Shown: positions 12,201 to 21,062 of the stretch, in pieces
Numbering within the stretch: the stretch's first letter is position 1
Layout of the letters: every line of letters begins with the position of its first letter
DNA from: Eremophila alpestris peregrina
Lineage: Eukaryota > Chordata > Aves > Passeriformes > Alaudidae
Assembly: GCA_009792885.1 (NCBI GenBank)
Contig: WMCF01000056.1
Span: forward strand, 2,679,268 to 2,743,267
Direction: 5' to 3'
DNA: 64,000 nucleotides
Translations under genes and position numbers: made by a program
The notes under the pieces: generated by a model
What the model was told of the DNA's origin: nothing
The model's database searches: none
The model's input: only the letters and a program-made list of their open reading frames with translations

Positions 12201-15200
12201 TCCCTCTGTAAGCACTTTCCCCCAAAGGTGCACATTTAACATAGAGGTTTATTTGTGAGCCATTTTACTGACTCTCACTGAGTTTAACTAGTTTAACTCT
12301 TCCTGCACAGGCAGAGCCAGGCTCTCCTCAATGAATCAGTGTCCCCAATATCTTCACCACACCCTCATCAAACATGAATCAGTCTCTTTTGCAACACCCA
12401 GAAGCCCATCAGTATCCATGCAGCAGTAAAAATATCAATTTAGACAGGGATGACCAGCACACAGGGGGAGTGGGAGTCACTTGCCTCTGAGGTAGACCAT
12501 CATTTATGACCTGTGCAAGAGGGAACTTGCAGCAATTCTAGTTAAGGAACCAGAGTAAAGCAGACAGCACACAGTGAGGGTGAGTGCCAACACATCACAC
12601 ACCCGAGGACTTTTAGGAAGTGGTATTTTACATTGGACAGGCATCAAGAGAAGTTCTTGTTCCCCTGCACTTCACCCGTGTGGGATGTCATCCTCAGCAC
12701 AGGGAATCTCCTCTTTGTGCTGCCTTAACTATTCCCTGCCAGCCCTGGGAAGCTCCTCTGTACAGGCACAGCCTCCACCCAGCTCAGCTGCAGAATAGCT
12801 GTGAGAGCCAGGATGTGGTTTGCACTGCAGTGCTGCTGAGAGCAGGCTTCAGAGGTGTCCAAGTCCTCCTCACCCTTCCACTGACTGCCTCTTCCCATGG
12901 AAAAGTGACTTCAGTGCCTCTGCAGCCTCATTTTAAATGAAAAAAATGGGGGAAACAACACACTGGGCCTACCAGGGTTTGCAAACACAGTGGGGAAAGT
13001 CTCTTGACTTGCCTGGAGCAAACTCACTGGTTTCAGTGGGAGCTTTTGTGCTGAATTTCAAAGTGCTGAAGACAGATCCAAGCAGGAGGAGGAAACTTGG
13101 GTATGGAGTATGTGTGAATATTTCTAGCAGAGGATTCCTCACAAGAGCTTTTGTGGAGGCTTGGAGAACAGGGAGGCAGAGGTACTGACAGTGCCTGCTG
13201 AAAGGAGCAGCAGGCACAAGGAGGCTGTGACAAGAGCTGCCTCTAACACTGCACATGACACAGCACAGCTCCTGTCTGCTGCTCCTCCAGCCTCCTTGAG
13301 GCAGCCAAAGCTGTCATTTACAGGCACAGCAGTGGGCTGAATATTTTGTTCTTTTCCTGCCTACTCAAGAAAAATTATTACTTGCAGTAAACATAAAAAG
13401 GGAGACTAATTGTTTACTGCTCATTTCTGAAGTACCTTCTTTCAGTCTGCCTCTAGGCTGCTTGTTTTAATTGGATTTGAATATTCATCTTTATTTGGGA
13501 TCCAGCCTCCCTGGGAGCATGAGAGGTCTGGAGGTGCAGCATGTCCTCACCTCTGTGCTAAGGGAAGGCCAGGTCACTTGAGTTAACCCCCAAGAGACAG
13601 CTGGAAGTGCCTGGGGATCAACCTTTGTGTCTGATTCAAAGAGTAGGAATGAAATGAGACACGAGTGAGAAGGAGATACAGGGAGCAGGTCCATTTCCAA
13701 TGATGTACAGCTGGTATTTATTGGGAACAGAGCTCCAGCACACAGCCAGGCACTGCCAGCCCTGGGCTCTGCACACAGCTTTGCTCTGCTCACCTCAGAG
13801 AAACTTCCTCTCAGGGAGACTCTTACCTGTCACAGCGTGGGGGATGCTGGCAATCATCACTGTCTGTGGCTGGGTCTTGATCCCCGTGTCTGGGCTCTGC
13901 ATCTCCATCATCAGAGCTTCAATCTGCAAAGCAGGGAGGGGATGGATTGGGAGTGGGCAGGAGGGAGCCCTGTGAGCCAGCATTCAGAGGAGTGGGCACT
14001 GGAGTGCCACAGCAATGCCTGCAGTGGTCACAGCCCTCTCTGAACCCCCCTGGGCACCAGAGATGCCACCTCCAGCCCATGGCAGCTCACACTGCCACTG
14101 GAGACACACACAGCCAGGGCTGGGACAGGATGGAACCACTCCATAAGAGTTCAGAAAACAACAAAACAAAACCACAAAAAACTGAACAAAACAAAAAAAA
14201 TCCCAAAAACCCCCACCTCTGCTACCCATAAATGTTCCTCTCTGGCTCACTGGGCACTTAGAAAGAAAAATGGGGAGGGAATAAAATCTGTGCTTCTGTT
14301 AGGAGGTGTGTGAGGGGCTCTGTGACCATGTGCAGGGCTGCACTCCCCCTCCCAGGTCTCAGCCCCCACCCAGGCCTTGGCCAGCAAAGCTCAGCCCCTC
14401 AGGGATGGGGCAGGGACATGCTCCTGTCTGGCAGCATCTCCTGCCTGGGATTCCTCAGGGATCCTGGTGACTCATTTTTAACAGAGGATGAGTCTCACAC
14501 TCAGGGCCAGACAACTTTTATTTCTCATTCCCAATTATCTTTATTTCTTTTTAAAAGATAAGGATTTTCAAAGGTATTTTCCTCCTCTTTGACTTCCTAC
14601 CAGCAGCACTGCAAAAGCACAAAGCTTCTGCTTTCCCTTGGGATGTGTGCTCAGATGGATGGAGGTGGGGCACACTCCTCATCTCCTCGTTTTTGATTAT
14701 CTAAGTGCCATGAGAGCTTGGGGGAAGATGCTCTTCTTTTTGTCTTCTGCTTCCAGGGATATTAAATCAAAACTGGTCCAACAGGACCAATTTGGTCTCT
14801 CCACACATTTGTTTTGGGCGAGGCTGTAGCTTTTTAACTGAGAGTAGAGGATTTAATGAGTGTGACTTGATGACACACACACATAATGGAGGGTATTGTC
14901 TTCACAGGCACCACAGTGACTTTGGTCCCAAGTCCTGCCAAGTTCTGTGAGGATTTAAGCTGTAGTGAAAGGACACACTCTGGGCTTGTCAGTAAAACTG
15001 GATTTTCAACTGCTTTTAAAGGCAGTGACAAATTAATGCCAAAATTTAAAAGCCTGGTAAAATTTAACATAAATGTTTGTATAAATACTTATAAAATATT
15101 TTCAAAGAGCAAAGCCAGGCCAGAAGTGATGGAATATGAAGACATTTTTTAGGTTTTTTTAACAGAACCCACAATTTCAGCCTCAGAAAGTTCAGCTGTG

Positions 15201-18200
15201 TGAGATGAGGTGACACAGGATGGTCCAGCAGGCAGGGCACTCATTTGGGAAGCTGGGATTCCAAGCAAACCCAGATACCTTGGGAAGTCACTCGCTGTGA
15301 CTGCACAGTCCCTTCACCCAGACAGAGCTACTGAGGGCAAACACTGCCCTGCTCATCCCCCTGTCCTCGTGCTGTGATCACCCAGCAGAATCCCCTCAGG
15401 CTCAGGCAGGACAGCACATCCTGCTCCAGCACACAGCTGCTGTTCTCCAGGTGGGCTCAAGAGACACATCTTCTCCCAGGTGAGAGCAGGGAATTGGCTC
15501 AGAACCCCCACAGCATGATCCCTTCCTTTAACCAGCAACTCTTCAGCTCTTGTCATGTTCATACTCTGCCACACTCCCTCTTGTCACTGGAGAAATGACA
15601 AATACATTAAAAAGCTGCTCTTGGGGGGTGCCTAGCTCTGGCTGCAAACCATCCACCTTGCTGATCAAACCTCAGCCTGTCTGTGCCTCCTCTCCCAAGG
15701 GAACGGTGGATTACAGCAATCAGGAGCTGCCATCAGCACCAGCCTGCCAGAGGGAGGCCAGCAGGGCTGTTCAGACACAGCACAAACACTTCCTTGCTTT
15801 GCTAAGGGCTCTAGTACATTTTGTCATGCTTTCAGCCAGGAAAGAGCTGTCTGGTTTGAATTTTGCAGAACCAGAAGCCACTTCCTGACTGGCTGATGGG
15901 TGGAGAGGCACACGGAGGTAAATACCAGGACTGCCAAAGGAGCCAGGCTCTGGGGCACACAGACACCACCAGCACGAGCCCCGTGGAGTTTTCATTCACA
16001 TCAGCTGCAATCTCTGCCTGGAGCTGAACTCACCCTGGAAGCCACAGAGGAGACAGCAGGAAACCTGCATGTTCCCCCTCTGACTGCACAAAGTCACAGG
16101 GTTCAGTTCACTGAGTGCAAAGCAGAACTCAAACTCACACAGAGTAAGAAAAACCATCAGTGGATTTCAGGAGCCAATGGGAAGCCCCAGGGAGAGGCAG
16201 ATGGGCAGTGATTGATGGGATGTCCATGGTGCTGGAGAAGGATGGGTGCCTTCCTACAGCAAGAAGCAGTGGGGACAGGTGACTGCTGATGGATTGCTTG
16301 GCTGAGTTACCCTGGCTGCAGGTTCCATCCCTGTTTTCCCGAGCTTTACCCTTTGGGCACCCACCAGCTCCCCAGGATCAGGCCATCCCCAACACAGAAA
16401 AAACAAACTCCAGGTGCTGAGACTCAGAAATGAACAGCAAAACACTGCCAAGGTGAGGAGTTCAGCCCTCCTCAGCATCAACCCAGAGACATCTTTGCTT
16501 CAGACATGAGAAAGATCAATTTTCCCAGCAGGAATTTCCAGTTCCCAGCTGAGTGCACAGTCCTGGTGCTATAATTAAACATCTGCTGCCTTCTCCATCA
16601 TATTTGCCTGGTTCTAGCCCCCCTCACTGCCTGCTGCTGTTTGCAAGGATCAGCCCTGCCTGCTCTGATTTCCAAGGTAACAATACAGTCCTTACCCCCA
16701 CTCTGGCCTCTGAAGGCTCTTTCAATTGTTTTCTAGGTCTACAACTACCAACCTTGCTTTGCACATTGATGGATGATCAGAAAAAAGAAGAAATGAAAAA
16801 AAATCCATTGTTAACCACCTAAAACTTCCTGCTTTTTCTTAATTAAAGCTGAGGGGAAGTGGCTTGTTCCCACTGAGTGATGCCTCAGCTAAAGGAAGCA
16901 AATCTGAGTGAGGAGGCAGGGCTGTAGCTGGCTCTTTGCAGTCTGGAGGGGATTTTTTCCTAAGAAAGATGCAGCATTGGCATCTCCCAGCCTGGAACAG
17001 GGTGAGAGAGGATGGGATGAGGCTGAGCTTGGCCTAAGGCTCAGGCCTAAGGGCCTCACTTAGAGAGCAGGAGTCTGCAACAAAAACACAATTCAGGTGC
17101 TCACACACTTCTGGAAATGCACAGGAAGATGAGGGACAGCAGCTGCTGGAAAGTCTAAGCCTGGAGAAGCAAAGGCAGGCTGGAAAAGCCCCCAGCCTTG
17201 CTGCAGACCCTGGAACAGTCCCTCCCTGTTGCTGCACAGCTTGGGAGAAGCCACCAGGGACCAGAGTGAGGAGGAGGCAGAGGAAGAAGGCATCCATCAG
17301 CCCTACCCACAAGGTGTGAGTCACGGTGCAGCTCCTGTAGCAAGGAAAAATACCCAGCCCAGCAGCTCCCAGCTCTGCCAGCTGATGCCCAGCACAGCCA
17401 GATCTGGCTGCTGGAGCAGGCACAGGCACCAAGAGCTTGGGGTCATTCAAGCTCTCACAGCATCCAGCTAAAATGCATTTCAGAGGCTTGCTCGCTATCC
17501 CAACAGACTTTTGGGTCATCCTTCTTCCAGCCAAGATGGTTTAGAAGGCAGGAAAAATAGATTCAAACAACCTAAGTGCTAGCATGATGAGCAGGGCTTA
17601 CAGGGCTCTGGGGGCCTCTGATGCCCTCATGGTTCAGCCCTAAAGACCAAGCTCCACATCCAGTCCCAGTCACCCAGAGCAGCCTCCCAGCAAGAACAGG
17701 GCACTGCCCACCACCCCTACAGCAACCTGTCCCCCTGTCCCGTGGCAGGATTGCTGCTGTGGTCACCAGCTGCATGCTGGAGAGGCAGCACAGGGAGGTG
17801 CTGGCAGCTGTAAAAGCACAGGGGGCCCACGGGCTGGCAGCATGGCAGGAATCCCTCCCTGCAGCTGCAGCAGCACAGCCACAGCCTGTGTCAGCTGGCA
17901 GCAAAGCGTGAGCACAGGCTTAAGCAATTAACAAAGCTCCTTTCCAGGATTTTAGCCCCTCATGGGTCTAAGCCTGTAAGGTGCTTGCTGGCTGGATGCT
18001 GAGCATCCTCAGCTCCCACCATGGGAAACCAGTGGGGGTGCCTGGTGTTTGCAGGCAGCTCTGAGGACGTGGCTGTGTGCACACAGACCACACTGCCATG
18101 GAAGAGCCGAGGCTCCAAACACGGCTTCTCCAAGGTCTGGGAAAAACAGGGCAAGAATGAAGCAGAGACGAGAGCCAAGGGCTTTCACTGACCACCAGGA

Positions 18201-19590
18201 GCTTCCCTTCCTACTGCTAACAGGTCCTACACTCGGAAAGCACTGGAAGTGCTCAGCCCCCCTGGGTGCTCGCAGTGTGAGCAGTGCACACTCTGTAACA
18301 GCCCTTCGCTGTGTTTTGACTGATCTTCCCACCTGAGGAACTCGGAGCACTTTGCAGACACTGCCGCACTCCCACGGAGCAGCTGAAGCACAGCTGCAGG
18401 CGGTTGTTTTCTCAAAGCACACAGCTTCTCCTCTGCACCCCCGCACACAACTCCACCGAGTATTACTCAGTACAGAATTTGGCCCAGAGTATTTCCCTTG
18501 GCAGAGCTCCCCAGCCAAATTTACCCTGCAAGACATAGCACCAAAGAAAATACCCTCTTTACTTCCTCTGGTGTAGTAAGTACAGTGCATGTACTGCCAG
18601 GCTCATACCTTAGCACTAAATATCCCCAAATTCCCCTCCCTTCACCCCTGGAATCCTCCTTAGGTTGTGGGCGTTGAGGAAGGCTAACTACAATTTGAAC
18701 AGCAACTTGCTGGCTGTACTTGTCACTGGAAATTCAGTTAATTCCATTCAACAGGATAAGCCACACTCAGGAGAGGTGGGTGGGAGAAAATCTAGCTTAA
18801 CACTCAGCTTTTTAAAATCTGCAGATACCAGCTACACTACAACCGGCAATGCTTTGAATGAATGCTCCAGAAAAAGCCCACCAAATGCTTTACAAAATTA
18901 CGCATTACACCCAAAAGTGTGGGCATACATCATCCCACTCCTTCTACTGCTTCTGGCCACAAATACGCTCATTTCTGAAAAAAGGGAAGAAGGGAGAGAG
19001 CAGGCAGTTGGCTGTAATACACCCTCTGAATGTGGACATCAGCTGAAAGCACGGGGAACACACACTGGACTGACTGGACCAGAGCTACACTGAGTGGCCT
19101 GGTGCTGCAGATGATGGGTTTGGGAACAGACAGAGCTTTGAGAGACTTTGGAAAAAAATAATGGAAGAGGGAAAAAACGTGTCAGGGGAACCATTCAGCT
19201 GAGACAAGCTACAGAAGATAAACAACATGACAGTCCTATTTTCTCCATCACTTCAGCACACGCTGCCCCTCCAGCCTGCCCCCGAGCCAGCCGGGATCCA
19301 CCGCGCTCTGCAACAGGTCATGGCCCCAAACTCCCGGGGAGGGGCTGTCACCCCTCGGACCCCACACGCCCAGAGGTGCCCCGGGGAGCCGTGGCCGAGC
19401 AAGACGCTGTGAACACACATCACCCGAACCGCCGCCAGCGCTGGGCAGCGCAGCGCATCGCCCCGCCCGGACGCGGCCCCGCGTGCCCACAATGGTGCGG
19501 CTGTCCCCGGCGCTGCTGAGCCCTCACCTTTTTCAGGAAGGCCATCCGCGGGCGGTAGCGCTGGCCCTGGTCGAGCCGTGTGACGGTCAT
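223..19590 (-). CDS. RGS9: RGS9 (regulator of G-protein signalling 9), 5' portion, 11 coding exons, runs off left edge
   Basis: Eleven minus-strand exons join in phase to about 250 codons resembling vertebrate RGS9. Known role: RGS9 with Gbeta5 accelerates GTP hydrolysis on transducin in photoreceptors (RGS9-1, anchored by R9AP) and on Gi/o in striatum (RGS9-2, anchored by R7BP). Seen here: N-terminus beginning [23 protein letters not shown] domain about residues 30-105 ([15 protein letters not shown], then YRFQ-TPYFWP); helical extension about 107-220 ([32 protein letters not shown]); start of the GGL domain from about 221 ([16 protein letters not shown]). The rest of the GGL domain and the catalytic RGS box lie outside the window. 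The start at 19590 has a perfect GCCACC-ATG context. RGS11 is the closest alternative, but the sequence and the GNA13 neighbour favour RGS9. Confidence 0.95.
891..920 (-). CDS. RGS9: RGS9 coding exon 10, 30-nt microexon
   Basis: A 30-nt exon with acceptor TTTTACAG and donor GTAAGT encodes [10 protein letters not shown], phase 0 at both ends. It fills exactly the ten codons expected between VNQ of exon 9 and IMYYQQ of exon 11 (KQTVVAVKKE in mammals, from memory). The ending R/K-R/K-E is shared but the middle is divergent. The assignment rests on length, phase, splice sites and position. Confidence 0.8.
1030..1310. promoter_or_regulatory. Candidate intronic enhancer rich in homeodomain cores
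   Basis: About 280 bp of AT-rich intronic sequence with at least eight ATTA/TAAT cores (AATTAATT, GATTACAATTA, GCTAATCA, CCATTAGC, CAATTAAG, TCTAATGG, AGATTAGATC, CAATTAAA). Two are of the TAATC type bound by OTX/CRX-class factors. Regulatory activity is inference only. Confidence 0.3.
1793..1900. repeat. 36-bp tandem repeat, three copies
   Basis: Three head-to-tail 36-bp units begin at 1793, 1829 and 1865. Each starts GTG(G/A)GGACACTGATC and ends with CTTTAA(C/G)CAT. The copies differ at only a few positions each. Located in an RGS9 intron; no function suggested. Confidence 0.9.
6689..6760 (-). CDS. RGS9: RGS9 coding exon 9
   Basis: 72 nt, acceptor CACAG, donor CAG-GTGAGA, phase 0 at both ends. 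It encodes [20 protein letters not shown] and then KVNQ. A second possible donor (AAG-GTAAAC) lies 9 nt upstream. Confidence 0.93.
7597..7678 (-). CDS. RGS9: RGS9 coding exon 8
   Basis: 82 nt, acceptor TTTGCAG, donor GTGAGT. It completes the Lys codon and encodes [20 protein letters not shown] and then WLVNRTP, the helical-extension segment. Confidence 0.93.
9054..9130 (-). CDS. RGS9: RGS9 coding exon 7
   Basis: 77 nt, acceptor TATTCCAG, donor GTGAGT. It encodes [20 protein letters not shown] and then AKEQY plus two bases of a Lys codon. This is the helical extension between the DEP and GGL domains. Confidence 0.94.
9527..9585 (-). CDS. RGS9: RGS9 coding exon 6
   Basis: 59 nt, acceptor CTCCACAG, donor GTGAGG. 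It completes the Ala codon and encodes [19 protein letters not shown], equal to mammalian RGS9 apart from conservative changes. Phase 0 at the end. Confidence 0.94.
10519..10570 (-). CDS. RGS9: RGS9 coding exon 5
   Basis: 52 nt, acceptor CTTGCAG, donor GTGAGT. It encodes [17 protein letters not shown] plus the first base of an Ala codon. TPYFWP is diagnostic of RGS9/RGS11. Confidence 0.94.
11023..11129 (-). CDS. RGS9: RGS9 coding exon 4 (DEP domain core)
   Basis: 107 nt, acceptor TTTTCAG, donor GTGAGT. It encodes [20 protein letters not shown] followed by [16 protein letters not shown], the best conserved part of the DEP domain, and ends at a codon boundary. Confidence 0.95.
11294..11344 (-). 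CDS. RGS9: RGS9 coding exon 3 (DEP domain)
   Basis: 51 nt, acceptor TTTGCAG, donor GTGGGT. It completes the split Gly codon and encodes [16 protein letters not shown], matching the DVLQWIVQRL region of mammalian RGS9. It ends one base into a Glu codon. Confidence 0.92.
11345..13826 (-). other. RGS9: RGS9 intron 2
   Basis: About 2.5 kb between exons 2 and 3. Mostly single-copy sequence; no exon, transposon or RNA gene recognised. Confidence 0.75.
13827..13923 (-). CDS. RGS9: RGS9 coding exon 2 (start of DEP domain)
   Basis: 97 nt, acceptor TTTGCAG, donor GTAAGA, ending after the first base of a Gly codon. It encodes [16 protein letters not shown] and then [13 protein letters not shown], the RGS9 pattern just before and entering the DEP domain. 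Confidence 0.93.
13924..19527 (-). other. RGS9: RGS9 intron 1
   Basis: About 5.6 kb first intron. Only the promoter-proximal end (from about 19237) is CpG rich, and it contains the left copy of an inverted duplication. No other exon or mobile element recognised. Confidence 0.75.
19237..19436 (+). repeat. Left copy of inverted duplication flanking the GGAAT array
   Basis: This segment aligns to the reverse complement of 20853-21062. Shared stretches include TCCATCACTTCAGCACA, GCTCTGCAACA, GGGGCTGTCA and GCTGTGAACACA-like sequence. The left copy keeps its CpGs and lies in RGS9 intron 1 next to exon 1. Confidence 0.85.
19528..19590 (-). CDS. RGS9: RGS9 coding exon 1
   Basis: Residues 1-21, from the ATG at 19590 in GCCACC context to AAAAAG followed by a GTGAGG donor, phase 0. 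The [11 protein letters not shown] segment matches the RGS9 N-terminus. It lies inside a CpG island. Confidence 0.93.
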
Positions 19591-19705
19591 GGTGGCGGTG
19601 GCGGTGCTGTTGCGGAGCGCGGCACAGCGCGGAGCGGCCCCGGCCGGGCGCACCTGCCTGCGGACACCGACACCCGCCGGGGGCGGCGCCACCGCCGCGC
19701 GCCGC

Positions 19706-19715
19706 AGCCAATCAG
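19706..19715. promoter_or_regulatory. RGS9: CCAAT box (NF-Y type) upstream of RGS9
   Basis: AGCCAATCAG matches the RRCCAATSR consensus in a CpG-rich setting about 118 bp upstream of the RGS9 ATG. It reads on the plus strand; NF-Y sites work in either orientation. Confidence 0.55.
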
Positions 19716-19718
19716 CGC

Positions 19719-19838
19719 NNNNNNNNNNNNNNNNNNNNNNNNNNNNNNNNNNNNNNNNNNNNNNNNNNNNNNNNNNNNNNNNNNNNNNNNNNNNNNNNNN
19801 NNNNNNNNNNNNNNNNNNNNNNNNNNNNNNNNNNNNNN
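19719..19838. other. Assembly gap (120 N)
   Basis: A run of 120 unknown bases sits between the RGS9 CpG island and the GGAAT array. The true length and content are unknown. The position suggests that GC-rich promoter sequence and/or more satellite repeat resisted assembly. Confidence 0.99.
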
Positions 19839-20762
19839 ATGGAATGGAATGGAATGGAATGGGATGGAATAGAATGGAATGGGACAGGATGGGATGGGAT
19901 GGGATGGGATGGAATGGAATGGAATGGAATGGGATGGAATAGAATGGAATGGGACAGGATGGGATGGAATGGGATGGAATGGGATGGAACGGAATGGAAT
20001 GGAATGGAATGGAATGGAACATAATTGGATTGGATGGGATGGAACGGAACGGAACGGAATGGAATGGGACGGGATGGAACAGGATGGGATGGAATGGGAT
20101 GGAATGGGACGGGATGGGATGGGAACATAATTGGATGGGATGGAAATAGAATGGGATGGACTGGAATGGAATGGAATTGGACAGAATGGAATGAGATGGA
20201 AAGGAATGGGATGGAACGGAATGGAATGTGACGGAATGGAATGAGATTAATGGAACGGAATGGAATGGAATGGAATGGGATTAATGGAATGGAATGGAAC
20301 ATAATTGGATTGGATGGGATGGGATGGGATGGGATGGGATGGAACGGAACGGAATGGAGTGGAATGGAATAGAATGGAATGGGATGAAATGGAACGGAAT
20401 GGAAGGGAACATAATTGGATGGGACAGGATGGAACGGAATGGAATTGGACAGAATGGAATGAGATGAATGGAATGGAATGGAATGGAATGGAATGGAATG
20501 GAATGGAATGGAACGGGATGGAACAGGATGGGATGGAATGGAATGGGATGGAATGGAATGGAATGGGACGGGATGGAATGGGAACATAATTGGATGGGAC
20601 GGGAATGGAATGGGATGGACTGGAATGGAATGGAATGGAATGAGATGGAATGGAATGGGATGGAACGGAATGGAATGGAATGGAATGGAATGGAATGGGA
20701 TTAATGGAATGGAATGGAATGGAATGAGATTAATGGAATAGAATGGAATAGAATGGAATGGC
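19839..20762. repeat. (GGAAT)n / (GGGAT)n pentamer satellite-like array
   Basis: About 0.92 kb of head-to-tail pentamers GGAAT, with variants GGGAT, GGAAC, GGGAC and AGAAT, abuts the assembly gap. The non-unit motif ACATAATTGG recurs five times (ATAATT at 20021, 20127, 20301, 20411 and 20586). TTAATGG interruptions occur near 20246, 20280, 20700 and 20729. Together these give higher-order periods of about 280-285 and about 457 bp. Long open frames across it (repeated HSIPF or GMEWN-like peptides) come from the repeat and are not genes. Confidence 0.97.
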
Positions 20763-20852
20763 ACAGGATGACCAGGGTCTTAGGCCTGTGTTTGGAGCAG
20801 GCACAGCAGCCGATGGAGGCTGATTGTCCATGAAGGGTGACGCAGTGCCCGG

Positions 20853-21062
20853 GGCAGCAGTTCAGAGGGTGATCTGTGGTCACAGCATCCTGCTCAGCCA
20901 CAGCTCCCAGGGTGTGCAGGGTCCAAGGAATGACAGCCCCATCCCTGAGATGGGGGACCCCAGAGTTTTGGATCCTGGAATGTTGCAGAGCCCTATAGAT
21001 CCCAGCCGGCTCCAGGGGTCAGGTCAGGGGGGGCAGCATGTGCTGAAGTGATGGAGAAAATA
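20853..21062 (-). repeat. Right copy of inverted duplication flanking the GGAAT array
   Basis: The reverse complement aligns with 19237-19436, with several indels, including an insertion of about 17 bp here and about 13 bp missing. Many CpGs of the left copy are TpG here (for example GCCGTGGCCGAGC against GCTGTGGCTGAGC, and GACGCTG against GATGCTG). Confidence 0.85.

Larger units (their letters stand above)
19237..19718 (-). promoter_or_regulatory. RGS9: RGS9 promoter-proximal CpG island
   Basis: GC- and CpG-rich sequence spans RGS9 exon 1 and continues up to the assembly gap. A consensus NF-Y site, AGCCAATCAG, lies at 19706-19715, about 118 bp upstream of the start codon. The transcription start is not visible, and the rest of the promoter may lie inside the N gap. 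Confidence 0.7.

Noticed and set aside
223..19590. RGS11 or another R7-family member instead of RGS9
   Set aside because: The N-terminus, the [14 protein letters not shown] and VKSSVSLGG segments and the GNA13 neighbour all fit RGS9 better.
19712..20764. 350-codon minus-strand frame of HSIPF-type repeats
   Set aside because: Pure read-through of the pentamer array across an N gap; no gene features.
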